DNA of 64,000 nucleotides, from assembly GCA_003349915.1 (NCBI GenBank), contig QFXE01000020.1, forward strand, positions 168,251 through 232,250, in the 5' to 3' direction. Under the pieces are notes generated by a model. That model did not search any database, was not told the DNA's origin, and was given only the letters and a program-made list of their open reading frames with translations. This document shows positions 1-9,109 of the stretch, piece after piece. Every line of letters begins with the position of its first letter. The first letter of the stretch is position 1. A program made the translations under genes and the position numbers. The DNA comes from an endosymbiont of Escarpia spicata (lineage in GTDB: Bacteria > Pseudomonadota > Gammaproteobacteria > Chromatiales > Chromatiaceae).

Positions 1-1039
1 CTTTACCCCAGAGTTTGCAGTGAAGACAGAGGCGGGCAAGCGTCAACAACAGCACGGGATCATCCGCATGCGCCGGCAACCAGCTTTCGGCCAGCGCAAG
101 ACGCTGAGCGGGGTCGCCCCCCTCGATCGCAGCGAACAACGTCACAAGCCGGTCACTCCAGGTGTGTCTCAGATAGTCTATGATGATCCTTTCGGCCTGT
201 TCGCCCGTACCCCGCTCTATCTGCAGTTCACAGTAGGCCTCCACCAACGCCTGGTTACCCCGCAGCGAACGGGGCAGCTGATTCCATAATCTCAGCAGCA
301 CGAGTTGATCACTCTCCCCGGCGGCCTTGCGCAGCCGCTCCAGGTAGACCCGGCTCTCCAACTCAAGCTGCTCATCCTGAGAAATGACTTTGCGGCGGCG
401 CAACTCGGGCAGCAGACCCTCCAGTTTGTCCCACTCACCCAGGTCTTCGTAGAGCTTCTTCAACAACTTCAGGACATAGGCGTGTTTCGGCGCCAGGGTG
501 CGCACATGCATGAGAGTCGCCAACGCCTGTTCATATTGCTGATGGGCAAGCTGCAACTCCGCCTGGGTAAGACCGACCGCCACGTCTGCCGCAGGCATGC
601 TTTCGTGGGCCAGATTCAGGTAGTGGTCCCGGCGCTCATGGGCGCCCTGCAACTGCGCCGCCCTGGCTGCGGCCAGGTAGTTGAGCAACGGTGTCTCCGA
701 CTGGCTCGCGTAACGCAGCAGGTGCTTCTCTGCCGGTTCCCAGCGTCCTTCGGAGAGCTCCACCAGCCCCTGAGTCAGAGCCTGCTGAGCCTTGCGTGTC
801 CGGCGCTGTCCCCGCCAATCATGCACCTGTCCAGGAAAGGCCCAGAGTCGGGAGAGAGATCTCAGCAACAGGTAGAAAAGTACAAACAACAGCGCTCCCG
901 CCAGGACGAAGAGCGCCAGACTCCCCTCTATCGTCCAATGTCCATAGCCGATGAGCACATAACCATTGTCCTCTTTCACCCACAGGGTCAAAGTGGCGGC
1001 CAACAGCAGGGCAACAAAACCGGCGATGAGGGACTTCAC
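1..1039 (-). CDS. hemY: HemY, heme-biosynthesis-associated TPR membrane protein (partial, C-terminus outside window)
   Basis: The frame opens with GTG whose last two bases fall in the hemX stop codon (GTGA overlap) and stays open to the window edge, about 346 codons. The N-terminus has two hydrophobic segments separated by a short polar stretch ending in a glycine/tryptophan-rich loop, then a long Ala/Leu/Glu-rich helical region of TPR type, as in HemY. HemY is an inner-membrane protein of unclear biochemical role encoded after hemX in gammaproteobacterial hem operons. The order hemC–hemD–hemX–hemY supports the call. The 3' end is missing only because the window ends. Confidence 0.88.
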   Translation of the reverse strand, partial: MKSLIAGFVALLLAATLTLWVKEDNGYVLIGYGHWTIEGSLALFVLAGALLFVLFYLLLRSLSRLWAFPGQVHDWRGQRRTRKAQQALTQGLVELSEGRWEPAEKHLLRYASQSETPLLNYLAAARAAQLQGAHERRDHYLNLAHESMPAADVAVGLTQAELQLAHQQYEQALATLMHVRTLAPKHAYVLKLLKKLYEDLGEWDKLEGLLPELRRRKVISQDEQLELESRVYLERLRKAAGESDQLVLLRLWNQLPRSLRGNQALVEAYCELQIERGTGEQAERIIIDYLRHTWSDRLVTLFAAIEGGDPAQRLALAESWLPAHADDPVLLLTLARLCLHCKLWGK

Positions 1040-2214
1040 TGCCTCTCTCCCTGTTTCTCAAGCGCCTCGCGGCGGGCATGCAGGGTGCGCAGGGAACCGG
1101 AGATATCCGGCAGATCGGGCAGCAGCACCTCCCCGCCCAAACCTTGAAGTTGCGCCAAAAATGCCTGCACCTCTCCCGCCTCCATTTCAAAATTGCCCTC
1201 GATCCATTCGGCTGCAGTTCTCAGACTGTCGCGGTAGAGTCCTGCGTCCCGCGCCAGCAAAGCCACCTTCGCCCCTTCAAGCTTCAACTGCAGATTCTGA
1301 TAGAGAAAATAGCGCTGTTCGGGCGGCAGCATGGCAGCAATGGGGCGATCGTGATGCCGCACCACCATCATCGATTTAAACCCCTCCCAGAGGTCGTCGA
1401 GAATCTTCCGCAGGTTGAAGCCTTCGGCTGTCAGCGACTCAATACTCTCTGATGTCTGCGGCGGACGTGGCGGTATACCGCCCTGGTCCCGCAAGGGCAG
1501 CTGATCCACCTGCCTGATCAACCCACCAATACGGGCACTCAGGCCAGCCATATCTACAGTGGGCGCAATCTTCAAAGCAGCTATCTCGCGGGCCACCGCT
1601 TCCCGCACGCTGTTCCACGCAGGGTCGAGAGTATCGCGCAGGCGTGAATCGGCTGCCTCCAGCGCGGTGATACTGGTGGCCACATCACCCTCCAGCGTGA
1701 GGCGGTGGTTCGCCACCCGCATCAGATATTCCGCCTCCGAGATACGCCACTGTCCCTGATCACTGCCAAGCTTGCGTTGCATATCCGACAGGGAGTCTTC
1801 CATCTGGACGCGCTGCGCCTGCATGGCATCGTGAGACTGCTGCAGTTGCTGATTTTGATCCGCCAGTGCCTGGCGCTGGGACTCAATCTGCTGCTGCTGC
1901 AGTTCAAAAACACGGCGGGTCTCTTGCAGACCGGCGGCAAAGGTCGACTGCTCTTGCGCCTTCCGGGTCAGATCTGCATCGATCCGCTGCAACGACTGCT
2001 GCATCTCCTGCCAATAGTTGTGACCGGTAAATAGCCCGACACAAACAGCCAACAGCGCAATCACTGCCAGCACAACCGCCAGTTTCGGGATGTAACCTGA
2101 CGATGGGCGCGACCCCATGTCTGTTGTTTGTGCTTCACTATCGGCCCCGACAACCGGCTCGATGGACTCATCGACCCGCTCCTGCTCAGTTGCCGTTTTC
2201 TCCTGTTCTGTCAT
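1036..2214 (-). CDS. hemX: HemX, uroporphyrinogen-III methyltransferase-like membrane protein
   Basis: A 392-residue protein: acidic, Glu/Thr-rich cytoplasmic head (about 1–43), one transmembrane helix (about 44–65), a Gln-rich coiled coil (about 75–155) and the conserved HemX periplasmic domain. The family is often labelled uroporphyrin-III C-methyltransferase, but it lacks a SAM-binding domain and its exact role is unsettled. It is thought to scaffold heme or envelope complexes. It lies between hemD and hemY, overlapping the hemY start and separated from hemD by about 115 bases that include a 26-bp hairpin repeat. Length and architecture are typical. Confidence 0.9.
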   Translation of the reverse strand: MTEQEKTATEQERVDESIEPVVGADSEAQTTDMGSRPSSGYIPKLAVVLAVIALLAVCVGLFTGHNYWQEMQQSLQRIDADLTRKAQEQSTFAAGLQETRRVFELQQQQIESQRQALADQNQQLQQSHDAMQAQRVQMEDSLSDMQRKLGSDQGQWRISEAEYLMRVANHRLTLEGDVATSITALEAADSRLRDTLDPAWNSVREAVAREIAALKIAPTVDMAGLSARIGGLIRQVDQLPLRDQGGIPPRPPQTSESIESLTAEGFNLRKILDDLWEGFKSMMVVRHHDRPIAAMLPPEQRYFLYQNLQLKLEGAKVALLARDAGLYRDSLRTAAEWIEGNFEMEAGEVQAFLAQLQGLGGEVLLPDLPDISGSLRTLHARREALEKQGERQ

Positions 2215-2278
2215 GACTCAGTGGTACCGTTTGTTATGCGGCCATAGGCCACTTTTCGATTCTGTTTCTCTATCTTTT

Positions 2279-2304
2279 GCCTGATCCACTGCGCTTGATC
2301 AGGC
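2279..2304. repeat. 26-bp REP-like hairpin (copy 1)
   Basis: A perfect 8-bp inverted repeat (GCCTGATC / GATCAGGC) around a 10-base loop, lying between hemD and hemX. A near-identical hairpin in the opposite orientation sits at 8458–8483, one base different in the loop. Two copies in intergenic DNA indicate a dispersed repeat rather than a gene-specific terminator, though it could still attenuate transcription within the hem operon. Confidence 0.75.
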
Positions 2305-2330
2305 CTGCTAAATCTTACTCGGGACGAAGG

Positions 2331-3098
2331 TTAGTGAGTCTCCATCCACCACTCACAGAGCCGCCGGACGATGGACTCTTCATCCGCGCCATCAGCAAGC
2401 ACTATCTGTTCAAATCCCATCCGCCGCGCCTCTTCCACCATACGCGGACTGATCACCAGCAGCGGGGTTAAACACAACCTCTGCCGACCGGCATCTCCCA
2501 GCAGTGCGGCCAGGTTGGCGAGAATATCGTTGCTCGTGGCCGTCACTACCTGAACCCGCCGGGACCAATCGGCCAGCATGGGGGCAACATCCACCACCGG
2601 GCGCTGCCGCCGATAGACCTCGGCATAGCTCACCTCGGCACCCCGTTGTTTCAGGGTCTCGCCCAGCAGCGCCCGGCCACCCACGCCCCGCACAATGACA
2701 ATCCGCTTGCCAGCGACCTGTTGCAGCTCTGGGGTTGCCAGCAGCCCTTCGCTGTCGAAACGCTCCGATGGAACCACATCCGGCGGATAACCTGCCTGCA
2801 TCAATCCCCGTGCCGTTCCCTTGCCGACCGATGCCAATCGGATGCCATCGGGTAACCGCTCTCCATGCAGCAGTTGCAGTCCGAAGGTGACCGCATTGGG
2901 ACTGACGAAGATCAGCGTCTCCCCTGCCTCCAGGCCTAGCAACAAGCGGGCGGCGTCCGCATCTTCTGTCGGGTCTATCCTGATCGCCGGGAAAGGAAGC
3001 GCCTTTCCGCCATTCTCTTCGATCCGTTCGCACAGCCCCCCGGCCTGATGCTCAGGCCGGGTGACAAGCACCCCGATGCCCCGCAGGTCGCAACTCAC
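2331..3098 (-). CDS. hemD: Uroporphyrinogen-III synthase
   Basis: A 255-residue protein that closes hydroxymethylbilane to uroporphyrinogen III with inversion of ring D, in the cytoplasm. The N-terminal VLVTRPEHQA segment, a central VSPNAV motif and the two-domain layout are typical of HemD, a family poorly conserved in sequence. It begins six bases after the hemC stop. The in-frame start is GTG at 3098; the nearby ATG at 3100 is out of frame. Position directly after hemC makes the assignment firm. Confidence 0.92.
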   Translation of the reverse strand: MSCDLRGIGVLVTRPEHQAGGLCERIEENGGKALPFPAIRIDPTEDADAARLLLGLEAGETLIFVSPNAVTFGLQLLHGERLPDGIRLASVGKGTARGLMQAGYPPDVVPSERFDSEGLLATPELQQVAGKRIVIVRGVGGRALLGETLKQRGAEVSYAEVYRRQRPVVDVAPMLADWSRRVQVVTATSNDILANLAALLGDAGRQRLCLTPLLVISPRMVEEARRMGFEQIVLADGADEESIVRRLCEWWMETH

Positions 3099-3104
3099 AT
3101 TCAG

Positions 3105-4034
3105 TCAGTCTTCATAGAGGGTGGCCAGAATCTCATCAGCCCCCCAATCAAGCAATTTTTCCGCCAGCCCAAACCCCATCTGTTCCGCTTCGGCTGTGGT
3201 GCCCTCCACTTCTCCCCGGAGAATACGGCTGCCGTCCGGCTCTCCCACCAGACCGCGCAACCAGAGAACCCCATTCTCCAGCATCGCGTACCCCGCAATG
3301 GGCACCTGGCAGCCACCCATCAGGCGTTGGTTCATCGCCCTTTCCGCAGTAACGCAATAGGCGGTCTCCTGATGGTGCAGGGGCGCAAGCAGGGTGTTGA
3401 TCCGCTCATCGTCGCTGCGGCATTCGATCCCGACCGCCCCTTGACCGATCGCCGGAAGACTCTGCTCCGGACCGATGGTGGCGGTGATGCGATCCTCGAA
3501 ACCCAGACGAATCAAACCCGCCGAGGCAAGGATGATGGCATCGTATTCCCCTTCGTCAAGTTTTCGCAGGCGGGTGTTGACGTTACCCCGCAATGGTTTG
3601 ATCACCAGATCCGGCCGCAACTCGGCGAGCTGGCACTGACGACGCAGGCTGGAGGTACCGACGCAACTGCCTTGCGGCAGTTCATCGAAGCTCTTGAAGT
3701 TATTGGAGACGAAGGCGTCCCGGGGATCCTCGCGCTGCATGATGACCGGCAGATGCAGTCCTTCCGGCAGCTCCACCGGGACATCCTTCATGGAGTGGAC
3801 CGCGATATCGGCCCGGTCTTCCAGCATGCCCTGTTCCAACTCCTTGACGAATAACCCCTTGCCGCCGATCTTGGCCAGGGGGGTGTCCAGTATCTTGTCA
3901 CCCTGGGTCTTCATACCCACCAGTTCAACCTTGATGCCGGGATGCGCTTTTCCAAGCTCTGCGGCCACATGTTCAGCCTGCCACATGGCAAGGGGGGAGA
4001 CTCGGGTGGCGATACGGATGGTTTTCTGGGGCAT
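3105..4034 (-). CDS. hemC: Hydroxymethylbilane synthase (porphobilinogen deaminase)
   Basis: A 309-residue enzyme that polymerises four porphobilinogens to hydroxymethylbilane. Visible hallmarks are the [15 protein letters not shown] start, the active-site region around AVHSMKDVP (about 78–86), GTSSLRR (about 126–132) and Cys242 in [11 protein letters not shown], which carries the dipyrromethane cofactor. It is the first gene of hemC–hemD–hemX–hemY. The upstream region (4035–4526) holds a MITE and a palindromic repeat, so its promoter must lie in the short stretch 4035–4078 or inside the mobile repeat. Confidence 0.97.
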   Translation of the reverse strand: MPQKTIRIATRVSPLAMWQAEHVAAELGKAHPGIKVELVGMKTQGDKILDTPLAKIGGKGLFVKELEQGMLEDRADIAVHSMKDVPVELPEGLHLPVIMQREDPRDAFVSNNFKSFDELPQGSCVGTSSLRRQCQLAELRPDLVIKPLRGNVNTRLRKLDEGEYDAIILASAGLIRLGFEDRITATIGPEQSLPAIGQGAVGIECRSDDERINTLLAPLHHQETAYCVTAERAMNQRLMGGCQVPIAGYAMLENGVLWLRGLVGEPDGSRILRGEVEGTTAEAEQMGFGLAEKLLDWGADEILATLYED

Positions 4035-4078
4035 GTAAAGGGGCCTCGATATTAAAAATGCCGGTATTATTGTTTTCC

Positions 4079-4242
4079 AGGAGACTGTCGGGTTTATCCG
4101 TTTGAAGCGAAAATCACTGGGGGCGAATCAAATCAGTTTATCGAACGAGGCGAATAGTGGGCCTATTTAACGAGTTCGATAAGCTGAGTTGATCGCCATC
4201 CAGGGATTTGCAGCCAAACAGTGTTAAACCCGACAGCCTCCT
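4079..4242. mobile_element. MITE-like element with terminal inverted repeats (short copy)
   Basis: A 164-bp element bounded by 18-bp imperfect inverted repeats, AGGAGACTGTCGGGTTTA at the left and the complement of AGGAGGCTGTCGGGTTTA at the right. It contains an inner hairpin (TTATCGAAC … GTTCGATAA). A longer relative lies at 41478–41710 and differs mainly by 69 extra internal bases. It encodes no protein, so it would need a transposase in trans. Target-site duplication is unclear; CTAG/CCAG flanks are suggestive only. Confidence 0.8.
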
Positions 4243-4355
4243 AGAGGTCTGATCCCGGAAGGGCTTACAGCCAAATCCAGCCCAGACAGCGCCTATGCTA
4301 AAGCCTGCTTTGCCTGCAAGCAATTTATTATGTGATCAGCTCGCATCATAGCCTC

Positions 4356-4530
4356 GTAGGTTGGGTTAGGCGCACATCACCGCAATGATCAGTCATTTCC
4401 ACTAATGCCAAGCGTGCGCCGTAACCCAACAGTTTCCGCGATATTCCTGCTCAGGCGTTGGGTTACGATGCGCTCAGGCAACGCCGACAAGCAGAAAAAG
4501 AGGCATTGTTGCGCATCTAACCCAACCTAC
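4356..4530. repeat. GTAGGTTGGGTTA palindromic repeat (copy 1)
   Basis: A 175-bp stretch starting GTAGGTTGGGTTAGGCG and ending TCTAACCCAACCTAC, with internal GTAACCCAAC and GTTGGGTTACG arms, so it can fold into paired hairpins. A second copy lies at 46329–46482. This motif type is widespread between genes of gammaproteobacteria. It directly follows the corrected end of the cytochrome gene. With the MITE it fills most of the 4035–4526 intergenic stretch, in which I see no gene. Confidence 0.75.
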
Positions 4531-4552
4531 GCTTTCTTTGTAACGATAGGGT

Positions 4553-5204
4553 TCAGCGTTGTCTCGCGTAGTAATTGACCAGTGCTTCCAGACTCTCGAC
4601 GCCCTGTTTTCGCATCATTTTGGGTGAACTTTTTCGACATGCCCCGTTCCGCACGATTGACGCCAACCAGATAGTCTTTCAAGGTCCAGCGCAGGTAGGG
4701 TTTCCACTGACCGGCAAGCCGTCCGGCATTGTCTTCCGGATCGCTGCCGGCCTCTCCGTGACACTTTTCACAATAGCGACGATGCAATATAGCCCCTCTG
4801 TCCACCAGCCGCCAGTCGGTTTTTTGCATCGGCGGACGCTGTTCCCTGGAGGAGAAGTAACCAGCCATCCGGCGTACCTCGTCCGGCGTGTATCCAGGCA
4901 GGATTCTGCCCATTACCGTGCTGAAACGATCTCCCCGGCGATAGGCCTCCATCACTTCGATGAAATAGTTTTCGGAGAGTCCCGCAATCGACGGGGTGGC
5001 CGGACCAAGACTGCGTCCCTCGAAGCCATGACAGCCAAAGCAGCCTCCGGCGAGGGTTTCTCCATCGGCCCCGTCCATCAGTTCAGGAGTGGTTTCGGTG
5101 TTCGCTTGCGGTACAGCAGGCAACGGCTTTTGCGCCTCTTTGGGGGGCACACTGCAAGCAGTCAGCAGCAGTGCAGCGATAACGGCACACAGACGAAATG
5201 TCAT
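4553..5204 (-). CDS. Diheme c-type cytochrome lipoprotein (c4-like), apparent 3' frameshift
   Basis: The N-terminus is a lipoprotein signal (LLLTAC), followed by two heme-binding motifs, CFGCH (about 55–59) and CEKCH (about 144–148), so two c-type hemes in the cytochrome c4 arrangement of the periplasm. Role is electron transfer; the partner is not evident. As read, the frame runs to 4527 with an uncharacteristic Ser/Thr-rich tail. A one-base shift near 4618–4624 restores the expected end (GVESLEALVNYYARQR then stop at 4553), which is typical of these cytochromes and stops before the adjacent repeat. It overlaps the upstream regulator stop by ATGA. Confidence 0.8.
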
Positions 5205-5941
5205 CCGTCAGGCGCCCCTTTCAACCAACGCCGTACCTCCGGCAGATGACGGCGACTCACCTCCAGACGTTCCTCGCATCCGTTCAAGACCACCTGCATC
5301 TTCCCATCCGCCCCTCTCTCCAACCCTTTCAGACGCCGCCTCACCACCAGTGCATTCCGATGGATACGCAACAACCAGTCGGCATAACGATCCTCCAGTG
5401 ACTTCAGGGTATCCTCCAACAACGCCTCTCCCGCACCGTGCCGCACGGCAATATATTTACTGTCGGCCCGCAGGTAGATCACTTCATCGAAGGAGAGACT
5501 CAATACGCCGCCACGATAGGAAACACTTAGCTGTGGTATCTTCTCTCGCTCCACCCGTCCCAGCGTTTCGCGTTGTGGCCGGGTGATCCGGCGGGATCGC
5601 TCCAGCGCCTGGCGCAGGCGCTCCCGGCGCACCGGTTTCAATAGATAATCCTGCGCCTCCCGTTCGAACGCCTCCAGCGCATGTTCTTCGTAGGCAGTGG
5701 TGAAGATCACTGCAGGAGGCGTTTCAAATCCGGCAAGCCGGCCTGCGGCTTCCAACCCATCCATGCCCGGCATACGGATGTCCATCAATACCAGATCGAC
5801 ACCCTGTTGGGCGCAAAACTTCAGGGAATCTTCTCCATTGACGGCCTCTCCCACCACCCGGTAGGGCGCGCCCAACTCGGCTATGAGCCCAGCCAGCCGT
5901 TCCCTGGCCAGCGCCTCGTCATCCACCAGCAGAATCCTCAC
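5201..5941 (-). CDS. AlgR/LytTR-family response regulator
   Basis: A 246-residue regulator. The receiver domain (about 1–115) has phosphoacceptor Asp54 in LVLMDIRMPG, acidic residues D7/D8 and Lys102 in YLLKPV. A LytTR DNA-binding domain follows (about 140–240), with the YLRADSKYI and LLRIHRNALV features. It begins with GTG overlapping the kinase stop (GTGA), so it is translationally coupled to the AlgZ-like sensor. In pseudomonads the equivalent pair AlgZ/AlgR next to argH and hemC controls alginate and twitching. Here it may act on the downstream surface-polysaccharide locus, which is inference only. Confidence 0.9.
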   Translation of the reverse strand: MRILLVDDEALARERLAGLIAELGAPYRVVGEAVNGEDSLKFCAQQGVDLVLMDIRMPGMDGLEAAGRLAGFETPPAVIFTTAYEEHALEAFEREAQDYLLKPVRRERLRQALERSRRITRPQRETLGRVEREKIPQLSVSYRGGVLSLSFDEVIYLRADSKYIAVRHGAGEALLEDTLKSLEDRYADWLLRIHRNALVVRRRLKGLERGADGKMQVVLNGCEERLEVSRRHLPEVRRWLKGAPDG

Positions 5942-7004
5942 TCCAGCCTCCAGGGATGGGGGAAAAACAGCCGCACCTGATGCTCCCCCTCCACCTTGGA
6001 CTCGCTCAGACCCGCCTCTGTATCGAATAGCCCGGCCAGTCGTTGGCGGACATTTTCCAACGCCAGACGATTGCCTTTGCGCTGGGAAGTGACCGTCGAC
6101 TGCGGCAGGGTATTACGGATACTGAGATTAACCCGTCGTCGCCGGTAACGACCGACGATGCGCACCACCCCCCCTCAGCCGCAGGTTCGATCCCGTGATA
6201 GACGGCATTCTCCAGCAGGGGCTGCAGAATCAGCGATGGCAGCATTGCTCTCTCCGGCAGCTCTTCCAGATCCCACTCCACACGCAAGCGTTCTCCGAGT
6301 CGCTGACGCTCCACGTTCAGGTATTGGCGGGCCAACTCCAGCTCTCTGCCGAGGGTGGAGAGGCGACGCACATCCCCCAGCGAGGCCCGGAACAGGTCAG
6401 CCAGATCCTCCACCAGCTCCTCGGCCAGCCTGGGATTACTGCGGGTAAGACTGGCGATGGTGTTCATACTGTTGAAGAGGAAATGGGGACGGATGCGGGA
6501 CTGCAGCGCCTGCAGCCGGGCATCGTTCTCTGCCTCCACCTGCTGCCGCCAGAGATATTGCAGATAGAGATAACGCAGCACTACCACTCCGATGATGGCG
6601 CTGATGCCCAGACTTTTGACCAGTAATTCAAGATGTCGCTCCGGCGACAGATCCTGACCGGAAAACAGCTGACTCAACTCGATAACCACCACCGTGGCGC
6701 AGAGCAGCAGACCCCAGGCCAGCAGCCCGGCCCATTGATTTCCCAGACCCGGCAACCGGCGTCGCAACAGACAGAGCATTCCCGCCGTAGCCAAGGCGAT
6801 CCACTGCAGCAGCAGAGAGTTGACGCTGAGAGTCTGCCAGAACAACGTCAGTGGGCGCTCGTCGGCCAGGGTGAGCACCATCGCCAACAGCTCTGTCGTC
6901 ACCACCACGGCAAAGACCGCACGGATACTGCAAAAGCCGGGCAGAAAGGTCTCCTGTCTGCCCCCATCGCCGATCTCCGTCCGTTCCTTTTCCGCCTGAT
7001 GCAT
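5938..7004 (-). pseudogene. AlgZ/FimS-type sensor histidine kinase, frame broken at a poly-G tract
   Basis: Residues 1 to about 280 show membrane helices and the His_kinase domain with phosphoacceptor motif RPHFLFNSMN, as in LytS/AlgZ kinases. The frame then leaves the family at EPAAEGG and runs to an alien end at 6006. The expected HATPase end (RLALENVRQRLAGLF …) is in another frame from about 6168 to 5938. The switch falls at a run of seven C (plus strand 6168–6174), so one base is effectively missing (1067 nt). It may be sequencing error, phase variation or a real lesion. Start taken at ATG 7004, because the longer frame would overlap argH. Confidence 0.8.
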
Positions 7005-7019
7005 CTCTCGATCGCCTGC

Positions 7020-7025
7020 TATAAT
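7020..7025 (+). promoter_or_regulatory. Probable −10 box for argH
   Basis: A consensus TATAAT hexamer lies about 38 bases upstream of the argH start in the argH/algZ divergent intergenic region. A convincing −35 box is not visible at the expected distance, so the promoter is only partly supported. Confidence 0.45.
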
Positions 7026-7062
7026 CCGCGTTTTTCCGCTTTCATCTTCAGGATAGCCCTTC

Positions 7063-8457
7063 ATGAGCGAAAACAACGCGTCTGCGAAACTTTCATCCGC
7101 CCGCCTGAACGCGCCCACCGACGCCTTTGTGGAGGCCTTCACCGCCTCCGTCGAGTTTGACCAACGACTCTACCAGCATGACATCCAGGGCTCCATTGCC
7201 CATGCCACCATGCTGGAGAAACAGGGCATACTCACTGCAACGGATCGGGATGACATCATCCGCGGGCTGGAGGCGATTGGCGAGTCTATCGCCCAGGGAA
7301 ACTTCGAGTGGTCAATCGCCCAGGAGGATGTCCACATGAACCTGGAGGCCGCTCTGACCGAGAGCATCGGCGATGCCGGTAAAAAGCTGCACACCGGACG
7401 TTCCCGCAACGACCAGGTGGCCACCGACATCCGCCTCTGGCTGCGCGATGAGATCGAAGTGGTCCGTGACGGCATTTTACGCCTGCAGCAGGCACTGCTG
7501 GACCTCGCCGAGCGGGAGGCCGACACCATCCTGCCCGGCTTCACCCACCTGCAGACCGCCCAGCCGATCACCTTCGGCCACCACATGATGGCCTGGTTCG
7601 AGATGCTGGTGCGGGACCGGGAGCGTTTCGCCGACTGCAACCGGCGGCTCAACGTTTTGCCCCTGGGGGCTGCTGCCCTGGCAGGTACCACCTACCCCAT
7701 CGATCGCCACTACACGGCGGAACTGCTCGGTTTCGACCGACCCAGCGAGAACTCCCTGGATTCGGTCTCGGACCGGGACTTCGCCATCGAATTCGCCGCC
7801 AACGCCAGCATCCTGATGATGCACCTGTCGCGCTTCTCCGAGGAGTTGATCATCTGGTCCTCCGCCCAGTTCGGGTTTATCGAACTCTCCGACAGCTTCT
7901 GCACCGGCTCATCCATCATGCCGCAGAAGAAAAATCCTGACGTGCCGGAACTGATTCGCGGAAAAACGGGACGTATCTTCGGTCACCTGATCGGCCTGCT
8001 GACCCTGATGAAGGGCCAGCCGTTGGCCTATAACAAGGACAATCAGGAAGACAAAGAGCCCCTGTTCGACACCATCGACAACCTGCAGGGATCACTCAAG
8101 GTCTTCGCCGAGATGATGCCCGGTGTTACCTGCCGCAAGGAGAATATGCGCAACGCGGCGATGAAGGGTTTTGCCACCGCCACCGACCTTGCGGACTACC
8201 TGGTGGGCAGGGGGATGCCCTTCCGGGATGCCCACGACGTGGTGGGACGCGCCGTCGCTTTTGGCGTGGCGGAGGGCAGGGACCTCTCAGCCATGAGCCT
8301 GGAAGAACTGCAGGGATTTTCCGAAACCATCGAGGCCGACGTCTTCGAAGTATTGACCCTGGAAGGTTCGGTCGCGGCCCGCAACCATATCGGTGGCACC
8401 GCCCCGGCCCAGGTCCGGGCCGCCATCGAACGAGCCAGGACAGCGATTACTCAGTAG
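7063..8457 (+). CDS. argH: Argininosuccinate lyase
   Basis: A 464-residue enzyme splitting argininosuccinate into arginine and fumarate, the last step of arginine synthesis. It carries the substrate motif [13 protein letters not shown], the catalytic histidine segment QPITFGHH and the superfamily signature [11 protein letters not shown] with both serines. It is divergent from the AlgZ-like kinase gene, the Pseudomonas arrangement. It provides a useful internal reference for the second, divergent member of this superfamily at 37576–39072, which lacks several of these residues. Confidence 0.98.
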   Translation: MSENNASAKLSSARLNAPTDAFVEAFTASVEFDQRLYQHDIQGSIAHATMLEKQGILTATDRDDIIRGLEAIGESIAQGNFEWSIAQEDVHMNLEAALTESIGDAGKKLHTGRSRNDQVATDIRLWLRDEIEVVRDGILRLQQALLDLAEREADTILPGFTHLQTAQPITFGHHMMAWFEMLVRDRERFADCNRRLNVLPLGAAALAGTTYPIDRHYTAELLGFDRPSENSLDSVSDRDFAIEFAANASILMMHLSRFSEELIIWSSAQFGFIELSDSFCTGSSIMPQKKNPDVPELIRGKTGRIFGHLIGLLTLMKGQPLAYNKDNQEDKEPLFDTIDNLQGSLKVFAEMMPGVTCRKENMRNAAMKGFATATDLADYLVGRGMPFRDAHDVVGRAVAFGVAEGRDLSAMSLEELQGFSETIEADVFEVLTLEGSVAARNHIGGTAPAQVRAAIERARTAITQ

Positions 8458-8525
8458 GCCTGATCAAGCGCAGCGGATCAGGCATTTACGCCGCCTGGTG
8501 CCGGTTCCGCTACGCTTGAACCGGC
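8458..8525. repeat. Two consecutive 26-base hairpins downstream of argH
   Basis: Directly after the argH stop lies hairpin 8458–8483 (stem GCCTGATC / GATCAGGC, loop AAGCGCAGCG), the inverted-orientation copy of 2279–2304. A second hairpin of the same geometry follows at 8500–8525 (stem GCCGGTTC / GAACCGGC, loop CGCTACGCTT). No U-run follows either, so factor-independent termination is doubtful. They look like REP-type repeats. Confidence 0.7.
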
Positions 8526-8529
8526 CTAC

Positions 8530-8612
8530 GGTTTCAGGTTTCAGGTTTCAGGTTTCAGGTTTCAGGTTTCAGGTTTCAGGTTTCAGGTTTCAGGTTTCAG
8601 GTTTCAGGTTTC
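8530..8612. repeat. Heptamer tandem repeat (GGTTTCA)n
   Basis: Eleven perfect head-to-tail copies of the 7-base unit GGTTTCA plus a degenerate partial copy, ending about 105 bases before the MazG-like gene. A perfect short-unit array is expected to vary in copy number by slippage. A 7-base unit inside a gene would shift the frame, but here it is intergenic and could alter only promoter spacing or transcript structure. Confidence 0.95.
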
Positions 8613-8717
8613 CAACGCTTGTGTCGACCCGGAAGCGCGTCAACCTGCTATTTTGCAGTAATTTGGTAGACTCGCCCTGTTACCTGTCACCTCTAACCTT
8701 TCGCCTTTGGACCCGTC

Positions 8718-9080
8718 ATGCCAAAAGATTCCCTCGACAACCTGAACACCCGCCTCAAGACCTTCGCCCAGACCCGCAACTGGGAGCAGTTCCACGATCC
8801 TAAAAACCTGTCGATGGCGTTGATCGCGGAGTGCGCGGAACTGGTGGAGCATTTTCAGTGGCTGACGCCGGAGCAGAGCATGAATCTGCCGCCGGAGAAA
8901 CATGATGAAGTCGCGCTGGAGATGGCCGACATCCTGATCTACCTGATCCGCTGTGCCGAGCGCCTTGACATCAACCTGGTCGATGCTGCTTACCGCAAGA
9001 TCGGCATCAATGAAGCGCGCTACCCCACCGATAAAGTCTACGGCGACGCCCGCCGGGCATCTGAATACGATAAAGATTAA
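8718..9080 (+). CDS. MazG-like nucleotide pyrophosphohydrolase (RS21-C6/dCTPase type)
   Basis: A 120-residue all-alpha NTP pyrophosphatase. The metal-binding pattern is visible as AECAELVEHFQW (ExxE) followed by EVALEMADILIYL (ExxD), matching the house-cleaning dCTPase family, which hydrolyses non-canonical or excess dNTPs to dNMP and pyrophosphate. Length fits the family exactly. It stands alone between argH and a signalling gene. Substrate preference cannot be read from sequence. Confidence 0.85.
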   Translation: MPKDSLDNLNTRLKTFAQTRNWEQFHDPKNLSMALIAECAELVEHFQWLTPEQSMNLPPEKHDEVALEMADILIYLIRCAERLDINLVDAAYRKIGINEARYPTDKVYGDARRASEYDKD

Positions 9081-9109
9081 AGATTCTTCTTCCCCTGCCG
9101 TTAAGGTTT

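Noticed and set aside
305..1147. Plus-strand 280-codon frame in the first kilobase
   Set aside because: It lies antisense to hemX and hemY, has low-complexity Gln/Arg composition and resembles no family; it is a shadow of the real genes.
8530..8612. CRISPR array
   Set aside because: The units are 7 bases, contiguous and without spacers, and no cas genes are near.
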